A stretch of DNA of 64,000 nt, from assembly GCF_025263485.1 (NCBI RefSeq), contig NZ_CP079863.1, positions 372,001 to 436,000 of the forward strand, written 5' to 3'. The notes under the pieces are model-generated. The model searched no databases. It was not told the origin of the DNA and saw only the letters and a list, made by a program, of their open reading frames with translations. Positions 27,601 through 37,546 of the stretch are shown here, in pieces. Position 1 is the stretch's first letter; each line of letters opens with the position of its first letter. Position numbers and translations under genes: made by a program. The stretch is from Mycobacterium sp. SMC-2 (lineage in GTDB: Bacteria; Actinomycetota; Actinomycetes; Mycobacteriales; Mycobacteriaceae).

Positions 27601-30600
27601 AGCAGGCGGTGGTGGTCGCCCGCGAGGACCGCCCGGGCGACAAGCGACTGGTGGGCTATGTCACCGAGTCCGTCACCGGGGCGGTGGACCCGGCCGCGGT
27701 CCGTGCGCAGCTTGCCGAGCGGCTACCGGCCTACATGGTGCCTGCCGCGGTGATGGTGGTGCAGGGGCTGCCCCTGACGGTCAACGGCAAGCTGGACAGG
27801 CGCGCGCTGCCCGCACCCGAATACCAAGCCGGTCTTTACCGCGCCCCCGCCGGCGTGGTCGAGGAGGTCCTGGCCGGCGTCTACGCCCAGGTCCTGGGGC
27901 TCGGGCGGGTCGGGGTCGACGAGTCGTTCTTCGACCTGGGCGGGGATTCGCTGTCGGCGATGCGCCTGGTCGCCGCGATCAACAAAACCCTGGATACCAA
28001 CCTTGCGGTGCGCACGATCTTCGACGCGCCGTCCGTCAGAAGCCTGAACCGGCTGTTGGGTAGGGACGGCAGGCTGCTGGAAGCGGCTCCGGACGTGAGC
28101 CCGGCCAGCGATCTGTGCTTCGCGTCCGTGCACGGCGGCGACAGCACCGAGGTGCACGCCGGCGATCTGACGCTGGACAAGTTCATCGACGCCCCGACGC
28201 TGTCGGCCGCTCCGAGCCTGCCGCGGGCGGGCACCGAGGCCCGGACGGTCCTGCTCACCGGGGCGACCGGCTTCCTCGGCCGTTACCTGGCCCTGCAGTG
28301 GCTCGAGCGGTTGAAGCTCGTCGACGGCACGCTGATCTGCCTGGTGCGCGCCACGTCCGATGAACAGGCGCGGCGCCGCCTCGACAAGACCTTCGACAGC
28401 GGCGACCCCGAGCTGCTGCAGCACTTCCAGGAACTGGCCACCGATCACCTGCGGGTCATCGCCGGTGACAAGGGCGAAACCAACCTGGGCCTGGACCGGC
28501 GGACCTGGCAGCGGCTGGCCGACACCGTCGATCTGATCGTCGATCCGGCCGCCCTGGTCAACGCCGTCCTGCCCTACCGAGAGCTGTTCGGGCCCAACGT
28601 CATGGGCACCGCCGAGCTGATCCGGCTCGCGCTCACCACCAAGATCAAGCCCTACACCTACGTGTCGACTTCGGACGTCGGCCGCCAGATCGAGCGGTCG
28701 CTGTTCACCGAGGACGCCGACATCCGCGTCATCAGTCCCACCCGCAAGATCGACCACAGCTACGGGAACGGATATCCCAACAGCAAGTGGGCCGGTGAGG
28801 TGCTGCTGCGCGAGGCCCACGACCTGTGTGGGCTGCCGGTCGCGGTGTTCCGCTCCGGCATGATCCTGGCCGAGCCCGGGTATGCGGGCCAGCTCAACGT
28901 GCCGGACACCGTCACACGCATGGTGCTGAGCGTCCTGGCCACCGGCGTCGCGCCCTCTTCGTTCTTCCGGCTCGACCCCGACGGCAACCGGCAGCGTTCG
29001 CATTTCGACGGGCTGCCCGTCGGTTTCGTCGCCGAGGCGATCGCCACGCTGGGCGCCCGGGCGGTCGACGGTTTTAAGACCTACCACGTGATGAACCCGC
29101 ACGACGACGGTATCGGGCCCGACGAGTACGTCGACTGGCTGATCGAGGCCGGTTACCCCATCGAGCGCATCGGCGATTTCGGGGAGTGGTTGCAGCGGTT
29201 CGAGGCCGCGCTGCGTGCCCTACCGGATCGACAGCGCCGGCACTCGGTGTTGCAGATGTTGCTGTTGCGCAATGCTATTCAGCCACCGCCGCCCGAGCCC
29301 AGCCGCGGGTCCTACGCGCCGACCGACCGGTTCCGCGCCGCGGTGCAGAAAGCCAAAATAGGCCCCGACAAGAACAATCCGGACATCCCGCACGTGTCGG
29401 CGCCGGTCATCCTCAAATACGCCACCGACCTGCAACTGCTCGGACTGCTGGGTGCGGAACGGGTCGGAGCCGACGACTCGCGTGTAGACGCGGGTCGGCG
29501 CAAGCCGTTGGTGGCCGGTCCACGCCCCGCAGTGGTCCCGCTGTCGTTCGCCCAAAGTCGGTTGTGGTTCCTCAACCGGTTCGAGGGTGGGGTTGCGACC
29601 TACAACATGCCGATCGCTTTCCGGATGACCGGGCCGCTGGACGTCGCGGCGCTGGGATCGGCACTCGACGACGTCGTCGCGCGCCATGAATCGCTCCGCA
29701 CCATATTTCCCGACATCGACGGTGTGCCGTTCCAGCAGGTGATGCCGGCCAAGCCGGGCATGTGGCGGGGCGGGGAGCCAGCGGTGACGTCTTTGCCGGA
29801 GCAGGAGGTCGCCGGCAGGGTGATCGCGCTGGCGGGGTACCGGTTCGATTTGTCGGCAGAGATTCCGATCCGTGCGCAGATCTACTCGGTCGGGTCCGAG
29901 CAGCATGTGGTGGCAATTGTTTTGCACCACATCGCTTTTGACGGCTGGTCGTTCGCCCCAATGGTCAGGGACATCGCCGAGGCGTACCGGGCACGGTCGC
30001 GGGGGGAGGCGCCGGGGTGGGCGCCGTTGCCGGTGCAGTATGCGGACTACACGCTTTGGCAGTTGGATTTGTTGGGCGCGGAGTCTGATCCGGACAGCGT
30101 TATCGCGGGCCAATTGCGTTACTGGCGGCAGGAATTAGCCGATCTGCCGGTAGTCGCGTCGCTGCCGACGGATCGGGCCCGCTCGCCGGAGCCCAGTTTC
30201 CGCGGTGATGCGATCGATGTGCCCATCGACCCGCCAACATGGGCGGGTATCAAACGCGTTGCAGCAGAGCATAATACAACGGCGTCGATGGTGCTGCAGG
30301 CGGCGGTGGCGGTGTTGTTGCACCGAGTCGGCGTCGGCGAGGACGTGGTGATGGGCACCCCGATCGCCGGACGGTTGGATCAGGCGCTCGACGATCTGGT
30401 CGGGTTCTTCGTCAACACCTGGGTGTTGCGGGTGGGGATCACTTCCGCGCACCGGTTCAGTGATGTGCTCCAACAGGTGCGCCATAAGGCGCTGGATGCC
30501 TACAGCAACCAGGATGTTCCGTTCGAGCGGCTGGTCGAGCAGCTCAACCCGGTGCGCTCCACGGCACACCATCCGCTGTTTCAGGTCTTCGTGGCCTTCC

Positions 30601-33600
30601 AGAACAACGTGCGCCCCGAGGCGTTGTCGTTCGACGACGTCAGCGTCGAGCCGCTGACGGCCGCGACCGGAACCGCCAAGTTCGACCTGGATTTCGAGTT
30701 CAGCGAGGTGCCGACCGACGATCCGGCCGCGCCGATGGCCACCGCGGTGGTGACCTACGCCACCGACCTCTTTGACCGGGCCACCGTCGAGCGGTTGGTC
30801 GCCTGGTTTGGGCGGGTGATCGAGGCGGTAGTAGCGGACGCGTCGGTGGTGGTGGGAGACGTCCCGCTGCTCGATCGTGGTGAGCGGGACCTGGTGCTGT
30901 GGCAGTGGTCCGGCACGGGCGTGGAAGCGCCCGTGGAGGTGGCGCCGCAGTTGTTGGCCGCGGCGGTGGCGGCCCGCCCCGAGGCGGTGGCGGTGGTGGA
31001 CGGCACCCGGGAGGTGTCGTATCGCGAGCTTGATGAGTGGTCTACGCGGTTGGCGCGGGTGCTGATCGAGGCGGGGGTGGGTCCCGAGCGTGCCGTGGGC
31101 GTGGCGATGGACCGGTGCCTGGAGCTGGTGGTGGCCTGGTGGGCGGTGGTCAAGGCCGGCGGAGCGTATGTGCCGGTGGATCCGGCCTATCCGGTCGAAC
31201 GGATCGCCACGATGCTGGACACGGTCGAAGCGGGGTGGGTGTTGACGTGTGGTACCGACACCGTGGCCGGGGCCGGGCCGCGCCCGGTGCTGCGCGTCGA
31301 CGGTCTGGACCTGTCCGGGCGCTCCGCGGACGCGATTACCGATGCCGACCGGCTCGCGCCGCTGGGGACAGACAACACCGCCTATGTGATGTTCACGTCG
31401 GGGTCCACCGGCGCCCCCAAAGGGGTGGCGGTCAGCCACACCGGTCTGCTCGCGACGGCGCTGGGCGAGGGGGTCGGGTTAGGCGCCGATTCACGGTTGC
31501 TGATGGTGGCCTCGCCGACCTTCGATGTGTCGGTCGGCGAGGTGTTGGCGGCGGTGAGGTCGGGCGCGGCGCTGGTGGTGGCGGGCAGGGGGGCTTACGC
31601 CGGGGAGACGTTGACCACGTTGCTGCAGCGCCAGCAGGTCAGTGCGGCGGTATTCACGCCGACCGTGCTGTCGTCGCAGGATCCGGCCCGGCTGAACGGG
31701 GTGGCCACGCTGAGCACCATCGGGGAGGTCCTCCCGGCGGAGTTGGCGGCCACGTGGGCGCCGGGCCGCCAGATGTTCAACACCTATGGCCCCACTGAGA
31801 CCACGATCTGGGTCACCTGCACGGCGCCGCTGTCGGCGGGGCAGCCGGTGGGCATCGGCGCCCCGCTGCCGGGAGTGTGCGCGCTGGTTCTCGATGCCCG
31901 GCTGAATCCGGTGCCCAGGGGAGTGGTCGGCGAGTTGTATGTGAGCGGGGCGGTGCTGGCGCACGGCTATGTGGGACGGGTGGACCTGACCGCGGAACGG
32001 TTCGTCGCGAATCCCTATGGGGCTGCCGGCGCGCGGATGTACCGCACCGGTGACCTGGTGCGATGGACCCCGGACGGAACACTGGACTACGTCGGCCGCG
32101 CGGACACCCAGATCAAACTGCGCGGACAGCGCATCGAATTGGGCGAGATCGAAAACACCCTGCTGTCGTGCCCGCAGGTAACCCAGGCAGCCGCAACCGT
32201 GCGCCACACCAAGACCGGCGCCCACCTCGTCGCCTACATCACGATTGAGCACACCGCCAACGCCGACCACGACGCCGTAAACGTCGAAGAGTGGGAGCAC
32301 GTCTGGGACGAGCTGTACGGCACCGAGGTCGGGGACTCGGCGTTCGGCATGGACTTTCGGAGTTGGAACAACAGCTACACCGGCGATCCGATCCCGCTCG
32401 AGGAGATGTTGGAGTGGCGCTCGGCGACGGTGGATCGGATCATCGCCCTGCGGCCACGAAGGGTGCTGGAGATCGGCACGGGCTCAGGGTTGGTGCTGTC
32501 ACAGGTCGCGCCGCAGTGCGAGCACTACGTTGCTACCGATCTGTCGGCGGCGGCCATCGAGGGGCTGGCCCGCTCGCTGGAGCGGTTGCAGATTCCGTGG
32601 CGTGATCGGGTCGAGCTGCTGACCCAACCCGCCCATGTGGTCGAGGGACTGCCGCCCGGCCACTTCGACACCATCATTCTCAACTCGGTCATCCAGTACT
32701 TCCCCAATCGGCAATACCTCGCCGACCTCATCGACAGCGCTATGGAACTGCTGGCCCCCGGCGGGGCACTGTTCATCGGCGACGTCCGCAACCACACCCT
32801 GCAGGGGGCCTTCCAAACCGCGGTCGCGCTGGCCCGCACCGACACCACGGACACCGCCGACATCCGCCAACGGGTTCACCGCGCCATGCTCAGCGAATCC
32901 GAATTGCTCTTAGCCCCAGAGTTTTTCACCACATGGGCCGCCGACCACCGGTCAGTGGCCGGGCTCGACATCCAGGTCAAACGCGGATTTGCCGACAACG
33001 AACTGAACCGGTACCGCTACGACGTCGTCGTCCACAAAACCCCGACCTCGGTGCGCTCGCTCGCGACCGTGCCCACCTGGACGTGGTCTCACTGCGCAGG
33101 GCTGGATGGGTTGCGCACCCAATTGACTACGCAACGTCCGGCCACGGTCCGCGTCGCCGAGATCCCCCAAACCGGAGTGTTCACCGACGTACACGTCGAA
33201 CAGGCGATCGCCACCGGGCTACCGCTGGCCGACGCGCTCGCTGAAGCCACCGCCATCCCCGACACCGCCACCGCCGAACAATTGCACCGCGCCGGCGAAG
33301 CCGCCGGATATCACGTCGCGGTGACCTGGGGCGCTCAACCCGGCACCCTCGACGCCGTCTTCATCGGCCCCGAACCGCACCACCGGCACGCCCCACCGCT
33401 GACCGACCTCTACCTGCCCAACACGCGGGCCTGCCGAAGCGCCCCCCACGCCAATGAACCCCGCACCAACACCAAGGTCGCCGCGGTGCGCCAACGTTTG
33501 AGCGCGCGGCTGCCCGAATACATGGTGCCGTCCCAGATAGTGGTGCTTGAGCAATTCCCGTTGACCTCCTCGGGCAAGATCGACCGAAAGGCGCTGCCGG

Positions 33601-35219
33601 CGCCGGTGTTTGCCGCCACACCCTTCCGGGACCCGCAGACCCCGACCGAGAAGATCGTGGCCGGCGTCTACGCCCAGGTCCTGGGGCTCGAGCGGGTCGG
33701 GGTCGACGAGTCGTTCTTCGACCTGGGCGGGGATTCGCTGTCGGCGATGCGCCTGATCGACTCGATCAACAAAGTCCTGGACTCACGTCTCGCGGTGCGC
33801 GCGGTGTTCGACGCCCCGTCCGTCAGAAGCCTCAGCGAGCGGGTGGACCGACATGACAGCCCGGCCGCCGATCTGTGCTTCGCGTCCGTGCACGGCGGCG
33901 ACAGCACCGAGGTGCACGCCGGCGATCTGACGCTGGACAAGTTCATCGACGCCCCGACACTGTCGGCCGCTCCGAGCCTGCCGCGGGCGGGCACCGAGGC
34001 CCGGACGGTCCTGCTCACCGGGGCGACCGGCTTCCTCGGCCGTTACCTGGCCCTGCAGTGGCTCGAGCGGTTGAAGCTCGTCGACGGCACGCTGATCTGC
34101 CTGGTGCGCGCCACGTCCGATGAACAGGCGCGGCGCCGCCTCGACAAGACCTTCGACAGCGGCGACCCCGAGCTGCTGCAGCACTTCCAGGAACTGGCCA
34201 CCGATCACCTGCGGGTCATCGCCGGTGACAAGGGCGAAACCAACCTGGGCCTGGACCGGCGGACCTGGCAGCGGCTGGCCGACACCGTCGATCTGATCGT
34301 CGATCCGGCCGCCCTGGTCAACACCGTCCTGCCCTACCGAGAGCTGTTCGGGCCCAACGTCATGGGCACCGCCGAGCTGATCCGGCTCGCGCTCACCACC
34401 AAGATCAAGCCCTACACCTACGTGTCGACGAGCGCGGTGGGCTACCAGATCGAGCGGTCGCTGTTCACCGAGGACGCCGACATCCGCGTCATCAGTCCCA
34501 CCCGCAAGATCGACCACAGCTACGGGAACGGATATCCCAACAGCAAGTGGGCCGGTGAGGTGCTGCTGCGCGAGGCCCACGACCTGTGTGGGCTGCCGGT
34601 CGCGGTATTTCGGTGCGACGTGATCCTGGCCGAGCCCGGGTATGCGGGCCAGCTCAACGTGCCTGACGTGTTCACGCGGACGGCGTTGAGCGTCCTGGCC
34701 ACCGGCGTCGCGCCCTCTTCGTTCTTCCGGCTCGACCCCGACGGCAACCGGCAGCGTTCGCATTTCGACGGGCTGCCCGTCGGTTTCGTCGCCGAGGCGA
34801 TCGCCACGCTGGGCGCCCGGGCGGTCGACGGTTTTAAGACCTACCACGTGATGAACCCGCACGACGACGGTATCGGGCTCGACGAGTACGTCGACTGGCT
34901 GATCGAGGCCGGTTACCCCATCGAGCGCATCGGCGATTTCGGGGAGTGGTTGCAGCGGTTCGAGGCCGCGCTGCGTGCCCTACCGGATCGACAGCGCCGG
35001 CACTCGGTCCAGGACGTGTTGCAGTTCCTGCTAAACACCGCCGAGCAGTTCCAACCCCCTGAGCCGAGCCGCGGGTCCTACGCGCCGACCGACCGGTTCC
35101 GCGCCGCGGTGCAGAAAGCCAAAATAGGCCCCGACAAGAACAATCCGGACATCCCGCACGTGTCGGCGCCGGTCATCCTCAAATACGCCACCGACCTGCA
35201 ACTGCTCGGACTGCTCTAG
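18612..35219 (+). CDS. Non-ribosomal peptide synthetase 2 (modules 5-8) with two thioester reductase domains
   Basis: GTG start overlaps the previous stop (GTGA), so translation is probably coupled. The 5535 residues read approximately: A5 38-523, T5 527-603, C6 617-1067, A6 1090-1580, T6 1585-1658, E6 1672-2130, C7 2137-2560, A7 2577-3073, T7 3077-3153, R7 3165-3613, C8 3640-4094, A8 4107-4999 with an N-methyltransferase inserted at about 4557-4953 ([17 protein letters not shown]), T8 5005-5083, R8 5085-5535. Both R domains keep the Rossmann motif TGATGFLG and the YPNSK Tyr/Lys pair, and resemble the reductase half of carboxylic acid reductases. Codes: A5 DFWSMAGVYK (as A2), A6 DFWTLGAVYK (as A3), A7 DYWSMAGVYK, A8 DVGVSITIWK. 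Residue 6 should be D and residue 8 N-methylated. No thioesterase is present, so release is reductive. The internal R between T7 and C8 is the oddity. Confidence 0.95.
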   Translation: MTTNPTRRLLSIDLLNDSEHANLNEWGNRAILARPAAPVSIPALFSAQVKRAPEALAVTFEGRSMTYADLDEASNRLAHLLVGYGAGPGACVALLFSRSAEAIAAILAVLKTGAAYLPIDPAVPATRIEFMVADAAPIVAVTTTAQAGRLQACDLTVITIEDPRIDTQPGTAPRAPAPDDIAHIIYTSGTTGVPKGVAVTHHNVTRLFDSLDIGLELSPAQVWSQCHSYAFDFSVWEIWGALLFGGRLVVVPEAVTGSPSDLHALLVAEHVTVLSQTPSAAAALSPEGLGSVALMAAGETCPADLVDRWAPGRVMINGYGPTETTVYATISAPLRPDSTLVPIGTPVPGAALFVLDELLHPVPPGAVGELYVAGHGVGIGYVRRAALTASRFVPCPFGGAGARMYRTGDLVRWAPDGQLQYLGRADQQIKIRGYRIELGEIQAALTALDGVDSAAVIAREDRPGDKRLVGYITGTADPATARASLAERLPDYMVPAAIVMLQALPLTVNGKLDTRALPAPEYQDADHYRAPTNAVEEILAGIYAQVLGLNRVGTDDSFFDLGGDSVSAMRLVAAVSTALDADVEVHDLFELPTIAQLAPRIGSKGARRKPLAAVERPAVVPLSFAQNRLWFLDQLLGPSVVYNMAVALRLCGRLDVDALGAALADVVARHESLRTLIIAPEGIPQQQVVSVEQADFGWEIVDAAAWSPSRLRAAIEETTGHTFDLATQIPLRARLFRVADDEHVLVGVVHHIAADGWSITPLVRHLGMAYASRHAGRSPDWAELPVQYVDYTLWQREQFGDLDDDHSPIAGQLAYWQYALAGMPERLQLPTDRPYPPLADQRGSKADVDWPAGLQKRVRELAAEHNATSFMVVQTALAVLLSRLSASSDVAVGFPIAGRGDPALDELIGFFVNTLVLRVDLAGDPSFAELLGQVRRRSLAAYDRQDVPFEVLVERLNPTRSLAHHPLVQVMLSWQNLSAHENQGTAAELALGDVQVSQVLVDTHTARMDLSFSLAERFTEAGEPAGIGGAVEFRTDVFDAKTVAALVERFERVLGAMTADPDRRLSSLDVLDASEHARLDQIGNRAVLTAPAPAPVSVPELFAGHVARSPQTVAIRCGGRSLTYRELDEAANRLGHRLAADGVGPGSCVALLLERSAQAVVTMLAVLKSGAAYLAIDPALPDARIDFMIADAAPIAAVTTAGLRSRLDGHDLLVIDVDDPAVDSQPSTALPEPDPDDIAYLIYTSGTTGVPKGVAISHRNLVHLAQSAPPDLPDAPVWTQCHSYAFDFSVWEIWAALLGGGRLVVVPEEVTASPEDFHALLVGEQVNVLTQTPSAIAALAPQGLDSVTLLLGGEAVPAEVVDRWAPGRVVINAYGPTEATVYASMSAPLKAGPSGSGAAPIGAPVATAALFVLDGWLRPVPAGVVGELYVAGRGVGVGYVRRPRLTASRFVPCPFGGSGTRMYRTGDLVRWGADGQLRYLGRADDQVKIRGHRIELGEIQAALAGLAGVEQAVAIVREDRPGDKRLVGYITGTTCPAEARARLAERLPAYMVPAAVVVVDALPLTVNNKLDTRALPAPEYRDVDHYRPPTNAVEEVLAGIYARVLGLERVGVEESFFDLGGDSILSMQVVAQARAAGLTCRPRDIFVEQTVARLARVAAAAGGEAVSVDEGVGPVVATPIMRWLCTVGGPIDQFNQTMVVQAPAGATGADVVIVLQALLDRHAMLRLRADTDAAGDWSFQVPEPGSVDSDGCLDTVDMLSDEALSEGRSRLNPAGGAMVRAVWAKASGQLALIIHHLAIDAVSWRILLEDLNIAWAQHRSGQPIALPAAGTSFARWAALLDEHAHTPAVVNQADSWRKVLATPAALPPVQPELDTYASAGHLTASLDAETTRLLLGEVPAAFHTGITDILLIAFGMAWAEYTGADSGAPIGIDVEGHGRHDDLSRDVDLSRTVGWFTTKYPVSLAIGGLRWTQVVAGEAALGAVIKDAKEQLRALPDGLTYGLLRYLNTDIALRGSDPTIGFNYLGRMGAAAAVPDELWRVSQDGLPVAAATKVPMPLGHTVELNACTVDTDAGPHLQATWTWAPSALDHGRIRRLSQLWFDALAGICAHVRHGGGGLTPSDIVPARLSQSQIDALQQRYRIADILPLTPLQQGLHFHAGTTGGNDDLYAMQLDITVTGPLDPHRLHNAVHTVVNRHPNLAARFCEEFDQPVQIIPADPKAAWQYFELESEEQVRRVCAAERAAVCNLAEPPAFRVALIRTAEGRHRVVLTNHHIVLDGWSLPILLGELFAGYYGQRLPVATPYRRFVGWLADRDLEAARAAWRDVLDGFDTPTLVAPPSRSGLGRRGVISARVPEETTRALTELARSCHTTVNTVLQAGWAQLLMGLTGQHDVTFGTAVSGRPPDVPGAETMIGLLINTVPVRATITAVTSTADLIDQLRNDHNHTLEHQHLALTEIHRATGHDQLFDTLFVYENYPVDTAASLDVGELAITDVATRESTHYPLTLQAMPGDQLGLRVEFDTEVFDPARIEALTARLQRVLVIMTGDPTAPLASVDVLDAEEHARLDEIGNRAALTQPATPASIPGLFAAQVARAPEAVAVTFDGRSMTYREVDEASNRLTHLLIEHGVGPGQCVAVLFNRCTDAIIAILATLKAGAAYLPIDPAYPPARVEFMIADAAPIAAITAVGLADRLREYDVPVIATDDPTVDTYPDTGLPPPSSDDVAHIIYTSGTTGVPKGVVVTHHNVTRLFDSLDVGLRTPAPQQVWTQCHSYAFDYSVWEIWGALLHGGRLVVVPESVAGSPDDFHALLVAEGVSVLSQTPSAVATLSPEGLESAALMVAAEACPGEVVDRWAPGRVMINGYGPTETTVYAAISAPLMPGSAVVPIGAPVPGAALFVLDGWLRAVPVGVAGELYVAGRGVGCGYLRRAGLTASRFVACPFGGPGTRMYRTGDLVRWGADGQLQYLGRADEQVKVRGYRIELGEIRAALAGLAGVEQAVVVAREDRPGDKRLVGYVTESVTGAVDPAAVRAQLAERLPAYMVPAAVMVVQGLPLTVNGKLDRRALPAPEYQAGLYRAPAGVVEEVLAGVYAQVLGLGRVGVDESFFDLGGDSLSAMRLVAAINKTLDTNLAVRTIFDAPSVRSLNRLLGRDGRLLEAAPDVSPASDLCFASVHGGDSTEVHAGDLTLDKFIDAPTLSAAPSLPRAGTEARTVLLTGATGFLGRYLALQWLERLKLVDGTLICLVRATSDEQARRRLDKTFDSGDPELLQHFQELATDHLRVIAGDKGETNLGLDRRTWQRLADTVDLIVDPAALVNAVLPYRELFGPNVMGTAELIRLALTTKIKPYTYVSTSDVGRQIERSLFTEDADIRVISPTRKIDHSYGNGYPNSKWAGEVLLREAHDLCGLPVAVFRSGMILAEPGYAGQLNVPDTVTRMVLSVLATGVAPSSFFRLDPDGNRQRSHFDGLPVGFVAEAIATLGARAVDGFKTYHVMNPHDDGIGPDEYVDWLIEAGYPIERIGDFGEWLQRFEAALRALPDRQRRHSVLQMLLLRNAIQPPPPEPSRGSYAPTDRFRAAVQKAKIGPDKNNPDIPHVSAPVILKYATDLQLLGLLGAERVGADDSRVDAGRRKPLVAGPRPAVVPLSFAQSRLWFLNRFEGGVATYNMPIAFRMTGPLDVAALGSALDDVVARHESLRTIFPDIDGVPFQQVMPAKPGMWRGGEPAVTSLPEQEVAGRVIALAGYRFDLSAEIPIRAQIYSVGSEQHVVAIVLHHIAFDGWSFAPMVRDIAEAYRARSRGEAPGWAPLPVQYADYTLWQLDLLGAESDPDSVIAGQLRYWRQELADLPVVASLPTDRARSPEPSFRGDAIDVPIDPPTWAGIKRVAAEHNTTASMVLQAAVAVLLHRVGVGEDVVMGTPIAGRLDQALDDLVGFFVNTWVLRVGITSAHRFSDVLQQVRHKALDAYSNQDVPFERLVEQLNPVRSTAHHPLFQVFVAFQNNVRPEALSFDDVSVEPLTAATGTAKFDLDFEFSEVPTDDPAAPMATAVVTYATDLFDRATVERLVAWFGRVIEAVVADASVVVGDVPLLDRGERDLVLWQWSGTGVEAPVEVAPQLLAAAVAARPEAVAVVDGTREVSYRELDEWSTRLARVLIEAGVGPERAVGVAMDRCLELVVAWWAVVKAGGAYVPVDPAYPVERIATMLDTVEAGWVLTCGTDTVAGAGPRPVLRVDGLDLSGRSADAITDADRLAPLGTDNTAYVMFTSGSTGAPKGVAVSHTGLLATALGEGVGLGADSRLLMVASPTFDVSVGEVLAAVRSGAALVVAGRGAYAGETLTTLLQRQQVSAAVFTPTVLSSQDPARLNGVATLSTIGEVLPAELAATWAPGRQMFNTYGPTETTIWVTCTAPLSAGQPVGIGAPLPGVCALVLDARLNPVPRGVVGELYVSGAVLAHGYVGRVDLTAERFVANPYGAAGARMYRTGDLVRWTPDGTLDYVGRADTQIKLRGQRIELGEIENTLLSCPQVTQAAATVRHTKTGAHLVAYITIEHTANADHDAVNVEEWEHVWDELYGTEVGDSAFGMDFRSWNNSYTGDPIPLEEMLEWRSATVDRIIALRPRRVLEIGTGSGLVLSQVAPQCEHYVATDLSAAAIEGLARSLERLQIPWRDRVELLTQPAHVVEGLPPGHFDTIILNSVIQYFPNRQYLADLIDSAMELLAPGGALFIGDVRNHTLQGAFQTAVALARTDTTDTADIRQRVHRAMLSESELLLAPEFFTTWAADHRSVAGLDIQVKRGFADNELNRYRYDVVVHKTPTSVRSLATVPTWTWSHCAGLDGLRTQLTTQRPATVRVAEIPQTGVFTDVHVEQAIATGLPLADALAEATAIPDTATAEQLHRAGEAAGYHVAVTWGAQPGTLDAVFIGPEPHHRHAPPLTDLYLPNTRACRSAPHANEPRTNTKVAAVRQRLSARLPEYMVPSQIVVLEQFPLTSSGKIDRKALPAPVFAATPFRDPQTPTEKIVAGVYAQVLGLERVGVDESFFDLGGDSLSAMRLIDSINKVLDSRLAVRAVFDAPSVRSLSERVDRHDSPAADLCFASVHGGDSTEVHAGDLTLDKFIDAPTLSAAPSLPRAGTEARTVLLTGATGFLGRYLALQWLERLKLVDGTLICLVRATSDEQARRRLDKTFDSGDPELLQHFQELATDHLRVIAGDKGETNLGLDRRTWQRLADTVDLIVDPAALVNTVLPYRELFGPNVMGTAELIRLALTTKIKPYTYVSTSAVGYQIERSLFTEDADIRVISPTRKIDHSYGNGYPNSKWAGEVLLREAHDLCGLPVAVFRCDVILAEPGYAGQLNVPDVFTRTALSVLATGVAPSSFFRLDPDGNRQRSHFDGLPVGFVAEAIATLGARAVDGFKTYHVMNPHDDGIGLDEYVDWLIEAGYPIERIGDFGEWLQRFEAALRALPDRQRRHSVQDVLQFLLNTAEQFQPPEPSRGSYAPTDRFRAAVQKAKIGPDKNNPDIPHVSAPVILKYATDLQLLGLL
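28098..29449 (+). repeat. Internal R-domain copy of a ~1.35-kb direct repeat
   Basis: This stretch encodes R7 and is nearly base-identical to 33858-35215, which encodes R8. Alignment by eye at a constant offset of 5760 shows runs of hundreds of identical bases. Differences cluster at 28670-28684, 28847-28861, 28904-28926 and about 29248-29300, the last with a 6-base length change. Otherwise I see only isolated changes, such as 28199, 28563 and 29119. Confidence 0.95.
29446..29505 (+). other. Vestigial carrier-domain-like segment after R7
   Basis: Directly after R7 the protein reads [17 protein letters not shown]. Intact carriers in the same proteins read [17 protein letters not shown] at the equivalent place and continue GDSL with the pantetheine serine. 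Here the sequence departs before that serine and joins the usual T-to-C linker (RRKPLVAG). It looks like the first third of a T domain left behind by recombination or a deletion. It cannot carry a phosphopantetheine arm. Confidence 0.6.
33858..35215 (+). repeat. C-terminal R-domain copy of the ~1.35-kb direct repeat
   Basis: Encodes R8, the terminal reductase, and pairs with 28098-29449. At the divergent patches this copy carries the residues I recall from carboxylic acid reductases (RCD, VPDxFTR, GLDE). The internal copy carries RSG, VPDTVTR and GPDE. R8 therefore looks closer to the ancestral reductase. Confidence 0.95.
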
Positions 35220-36151
35220 CCCGCTTGAGGAACTCCGTTGGCGTCCAAAGGTTTACGCGCCGACGCGATCACGTAGTCCGCGAAGCCAGTCGATCGTTCC
35301 CACAGCGATACGCCGCGGCACTGGGCGCGATCGTCTTCCGTAACCTCCACGACCACTTCATCCATCTTTTTCTTTTCCTGAACGCGCTGCCACATGTACT
35401 TGGCCATCCCCGGGTACACGTCTTCCCGGATCGATTCCACGAGCACGTCGCCGAATCCCGCGGCAGCCAGCCGCCGGGGGTATTCCTCGCGGTCGTAGTA
35501 ATTGGCTTTGGGAATGTGGCCGTACTTTCGGCCGAAGACGGTCGTCAGGCCGGATTTGCTGCCCGGATTCGGGAGCATGTCGGCGAGCGCAATGGTTCCT
35601 CCTGGTTTGAGGACACGAAATGCTTCGCGCATGAATTGATCACGCGTGTCAAAGTGGAATGCGCATTCCAGGGCCAAGACTTTCTCGAACGATTCGTCGG
35701 GAAACTCCATTGCGGTCGCGGAACCGGATCGGATGTCGATTCGTTTCTGCAGCCCGCGCCCGGCGACGCGTTCTCGGCCCTTTTCGACGTGGACAGGTGT
35801 GATGTCGATGCCCGTGATGTGAGACACCTTGAAACAATCGAGAAGAACAAGATCCTGCTCGGCGAAACCGACGCCGACGTCGAGGACCCTATCGCCTGGT
35901 TCCAGCCCGGCCCGCGTTCCCAGGAGTTCGACCATCGCGACACAAGCGTCGGGATAGGTGCGAGCGGCCTTCCAGTAACCGAGGTTGAGCCATAGCGGCT
36001 TGGACTCATCGGCGTACCCCTCATTCATGAAGTCGATGAGGTCGTCGCCGATCACCGTGTAGTAAGCCGCTGCGTCTTTCTGTCGCATCAGGTCAAAGGC
36101 CTGGCTGGCCCGCCGGAACGCCAACTGGATCGAAAAGGCGATTCGGCGCAT
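35216..36151 (-). CDS. SAM-dependent class I methyltransferase
   Basis: The start at 36151 ([10 protein letters not shown]) is chosen because GAAGGAAG precedes it; longer in-frame starts lack such a site. The 311-residue protein has a SAM motif I ([12 protein letters not shown]) at about residue 108, GIDITPVHV as motif II and [15 protein letters not shown] as the post-motif region. It resembles small-molecule O-/C-methyltransferases acting on lipids and natural products. Its stop overlaps the NRPS2 stop tail-to-tail (CTAG at 35216-35219), and it is divergent from the next methyltransferase gene. A tailoring role on the lipopeptide, for example O-methylation of an alcohol end or side chain, is an inference from position only. 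Confidence 0.85.
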   Translation of the reverse strand: MRRIAFSIQLAFRRASQAFDLMRQKDAAAYYTVIGDDLIDFMNEGYADESKPLWLNLGYWKAARTYPDACVAMVELLGTRAGLEPGDRVLDVGVGFAEQDLVLLDCFKVSHITGIDITPVHVEKGRERVAGRGLQKRIDIRSGSATAMEFPDESFEKVLALECAFHFDTRDQFMREAFRVLKPGGTIALADMLPNPGSKSGLTTVFGRKYGHIPKANYYDREEYPRRLAAAGFGDVLVESIREDVYPGMAKYMWQRVQEKKKMDEVVVEVTEDDRAQCRGVSLWERSTGFADYVIASARKPLDANGVPQAG

Positions 36152-36305
36152 TTTCTTCCTTCGGGAAACCGGTGGTTCATGGTAGCGCGTTTCCGTTTCC
36201 GTCGTCGTGCGGCGACTACGAGGAGGGTCGGCAAAACGCGGTCGGTCACCGCCGCAATAGTTCATGATGTTGTATGTGGACAGCGGCGCTCACGAGATTG
36301 CGAGC

Positions 36306-37043
36306 ATGCCGCGAGGCGGGCCGGACGCCTCCTGGCTGGACCGTCGCTTGCAGACCGCCCGACTGGAATACCTCGACCGCGAAGACGCCGACGATTTGAA
36401 GCAAAAGGTCGTCCGCGCACTCGACCGCGCAGGCCGGCGACGGTTCTTGGGTGCTCATGAGAAGTTGGCCAAAATCGTGCTTGCCGAGGTGGCCGATGTT
36501 CCCTCTCCGAAGATCCTCGAGCTGGGGGCCGGCCTCGGGGGGCTGTCGAGCAAGCTGCTGGAGATTCATCCCACGGCACACGTGACGGTCACCGACGTCG
36601 ACCCCACGTTCGTGGCCGCCGTCGCCACCGGTGACCTTGGCAGTCACCCGCGGGCCACGGTGCGGGAGATGGACGCCACCGCAATCGACGCCCCGGACGG
36701 GCACTACGACCTCGCGGTGTTCGCGATGTCGTTACATCACCTGCCGCCTGCACTGGCCGCCCGAGTATTCGCCGAAGGGACTCGGGTCGCGGAGAAGTTA
36801 TTGATCATCGATCTCCGCCGGCCGCCGGCACCGCTCCACTCGGTGGTGTTGGCGGCGACGTGGCCCTTCACCCGGTTGAGCCCGCTGGCGCACGATGGTT
36901 TCATCAGCCAGCTACGCGCCTACAGCCCGTCGGCGATGAGGGCACTCGCCCACTCGGCCGACCCGGCGATCACCGTAAAATTCCCCAACCAACGTTTGGG
37001 ACCGACCGTGGCGGTTGCCAGTCGCGGTCGCGACTCGGCCTAG
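36306..37043 (+). CDS. SAM-dependent methyltransferase
   Basis: Class I fold with ILELGAGLGGLSSK as motif I at about residue 75 and VTVTDVDPTF as motif II, followed by FAMSLHHLPP, a motif IV typical of small-molecule methyltransferases. I prefer the ATG at 36306 (MPRGGPDASW), which gives 245 residues. An in-frame ATG at 36264 would add 14 residues. Neither has a strong ribosome site, so a leaderless start is possible. It is divergent from the methyltransferase at 35216-36151 across a short gap, and its stop overlaps that of the next gene tail-to-tail. It could belong to the lipopeptide cluster or to the backbone; the sequence does not decide. Confidence 0.8.
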   Translation: MPRGGPDASWLDRRLQTARLEYLDREDADDLKQKVVRALDRAGRRRFLGAHEKLAKIVLAEVADVPSPKILELGAGLGGLSSKLLEIHPTAHVTVTDVDPTFVAAVATGDLGSHPRATVREMDATAIDAPDGHYDLAVFAMSLHHLPPALAARVFAEGTRVAEKLLIIDLRRPPAPLHSVVLAATWPFTRLSPLAHDGFISQLRAYSPSAMRALAHSADPAITVKFPNQRLGPTVAVASRGRDSA

Positions 37044-37477
37044 CTCTCCAGCTCCCGCTTCAGATTCGCCAAGACCTCGCCCTGAATCCTCTTCAGCCCC
37101 AACGGCGCGAAAGTCTTCTCGAAGAATCCCTTGACGCCGCCCGCGCCGGTCCAGGTGGTCTTCACGGTGACGCTGGAGCCGGGTCCGGCGGGGGCCACCG
37201 TCCAGTGGATGACCATCGACGAGTTCGCGTCCTTCTCGATGACGGAGTGGCCGGCGACGTCGACGTCGACCTGCACATCGCGGACGCGGGACTTGGTGGC
37301 CTGCAACTTCCATTTGGCGACCGTGCCCGCCCCCTGGCCGCCCTGCAATACCTGGTAGTCGCTGTACTGGGGCGACAGAATCTTCGGGCGCACCGTCTGA
37401 TAGTCCGCGACGGCCGCAAGGGTGGCGGCCGGCTCCACATTGACCAAAATCGTGCTGGCAGCACTCACCTGTCCCAC
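37040..37477 (-). CDS. SRPBCC/START-like lipid-binding family protein (Rv3718c-like)
   Basis: GTG start at 37477, 7 bases after AGGAG, gives 145 residues. The N-terminal strand, the ATLAAVADYQTVRPKILSP segment and a C-terminal helix ending NLKRELES fit the SRPBCC ligand-binding fold (polyketide cyclase/START-like), which usually shuttles or shelters a hydrophobic ligand. No catalytic residues can be named. The order of this gene and the next three matches M. tuberculosis Rv3718c-Rv3721c as I remember it, so this marks the return to backbone after the NRPS cluster. Confidence 0.85.
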   Translation of the reverse strand: MGQVSAASTILVNVEPAATLAAVADYQTVRPKILSPQYSDYQVLQGGQGAGTVAKWKLQATKSRVRDVQVDVDVAGHSVIEKDANSSMVIHWTVAPAGPGSSVTVKTTWTGAGGVKGFFEKTFAPLGLKRIQGEVLANLKRELES

Positions 37478-37546
37478 GACAACTCCTGAAGCTATGCCGC
37501 CCGCGCGCGGGTGCACGGGCTGTGGTCGAAGACTAGGGTATATGTG

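Noticed and set aside
2053..35219. Repeated blocks suggestive of a CRISPR or tandem-repeat array
   Set aside because: The repetition follows NRPS module size and conserved A, C and T motifs in a coding frame; there are no short regular repeats with unique spacers.
1..35219. Assignment to the glycopeptidolipid (mps) or paratuberculosis lipopentapeptide cluster
   Set aside because: Eight modules with E in modules 2, 4 and 6 and two R domains do not fit the four- or five-residue products of those clusters as I know them.
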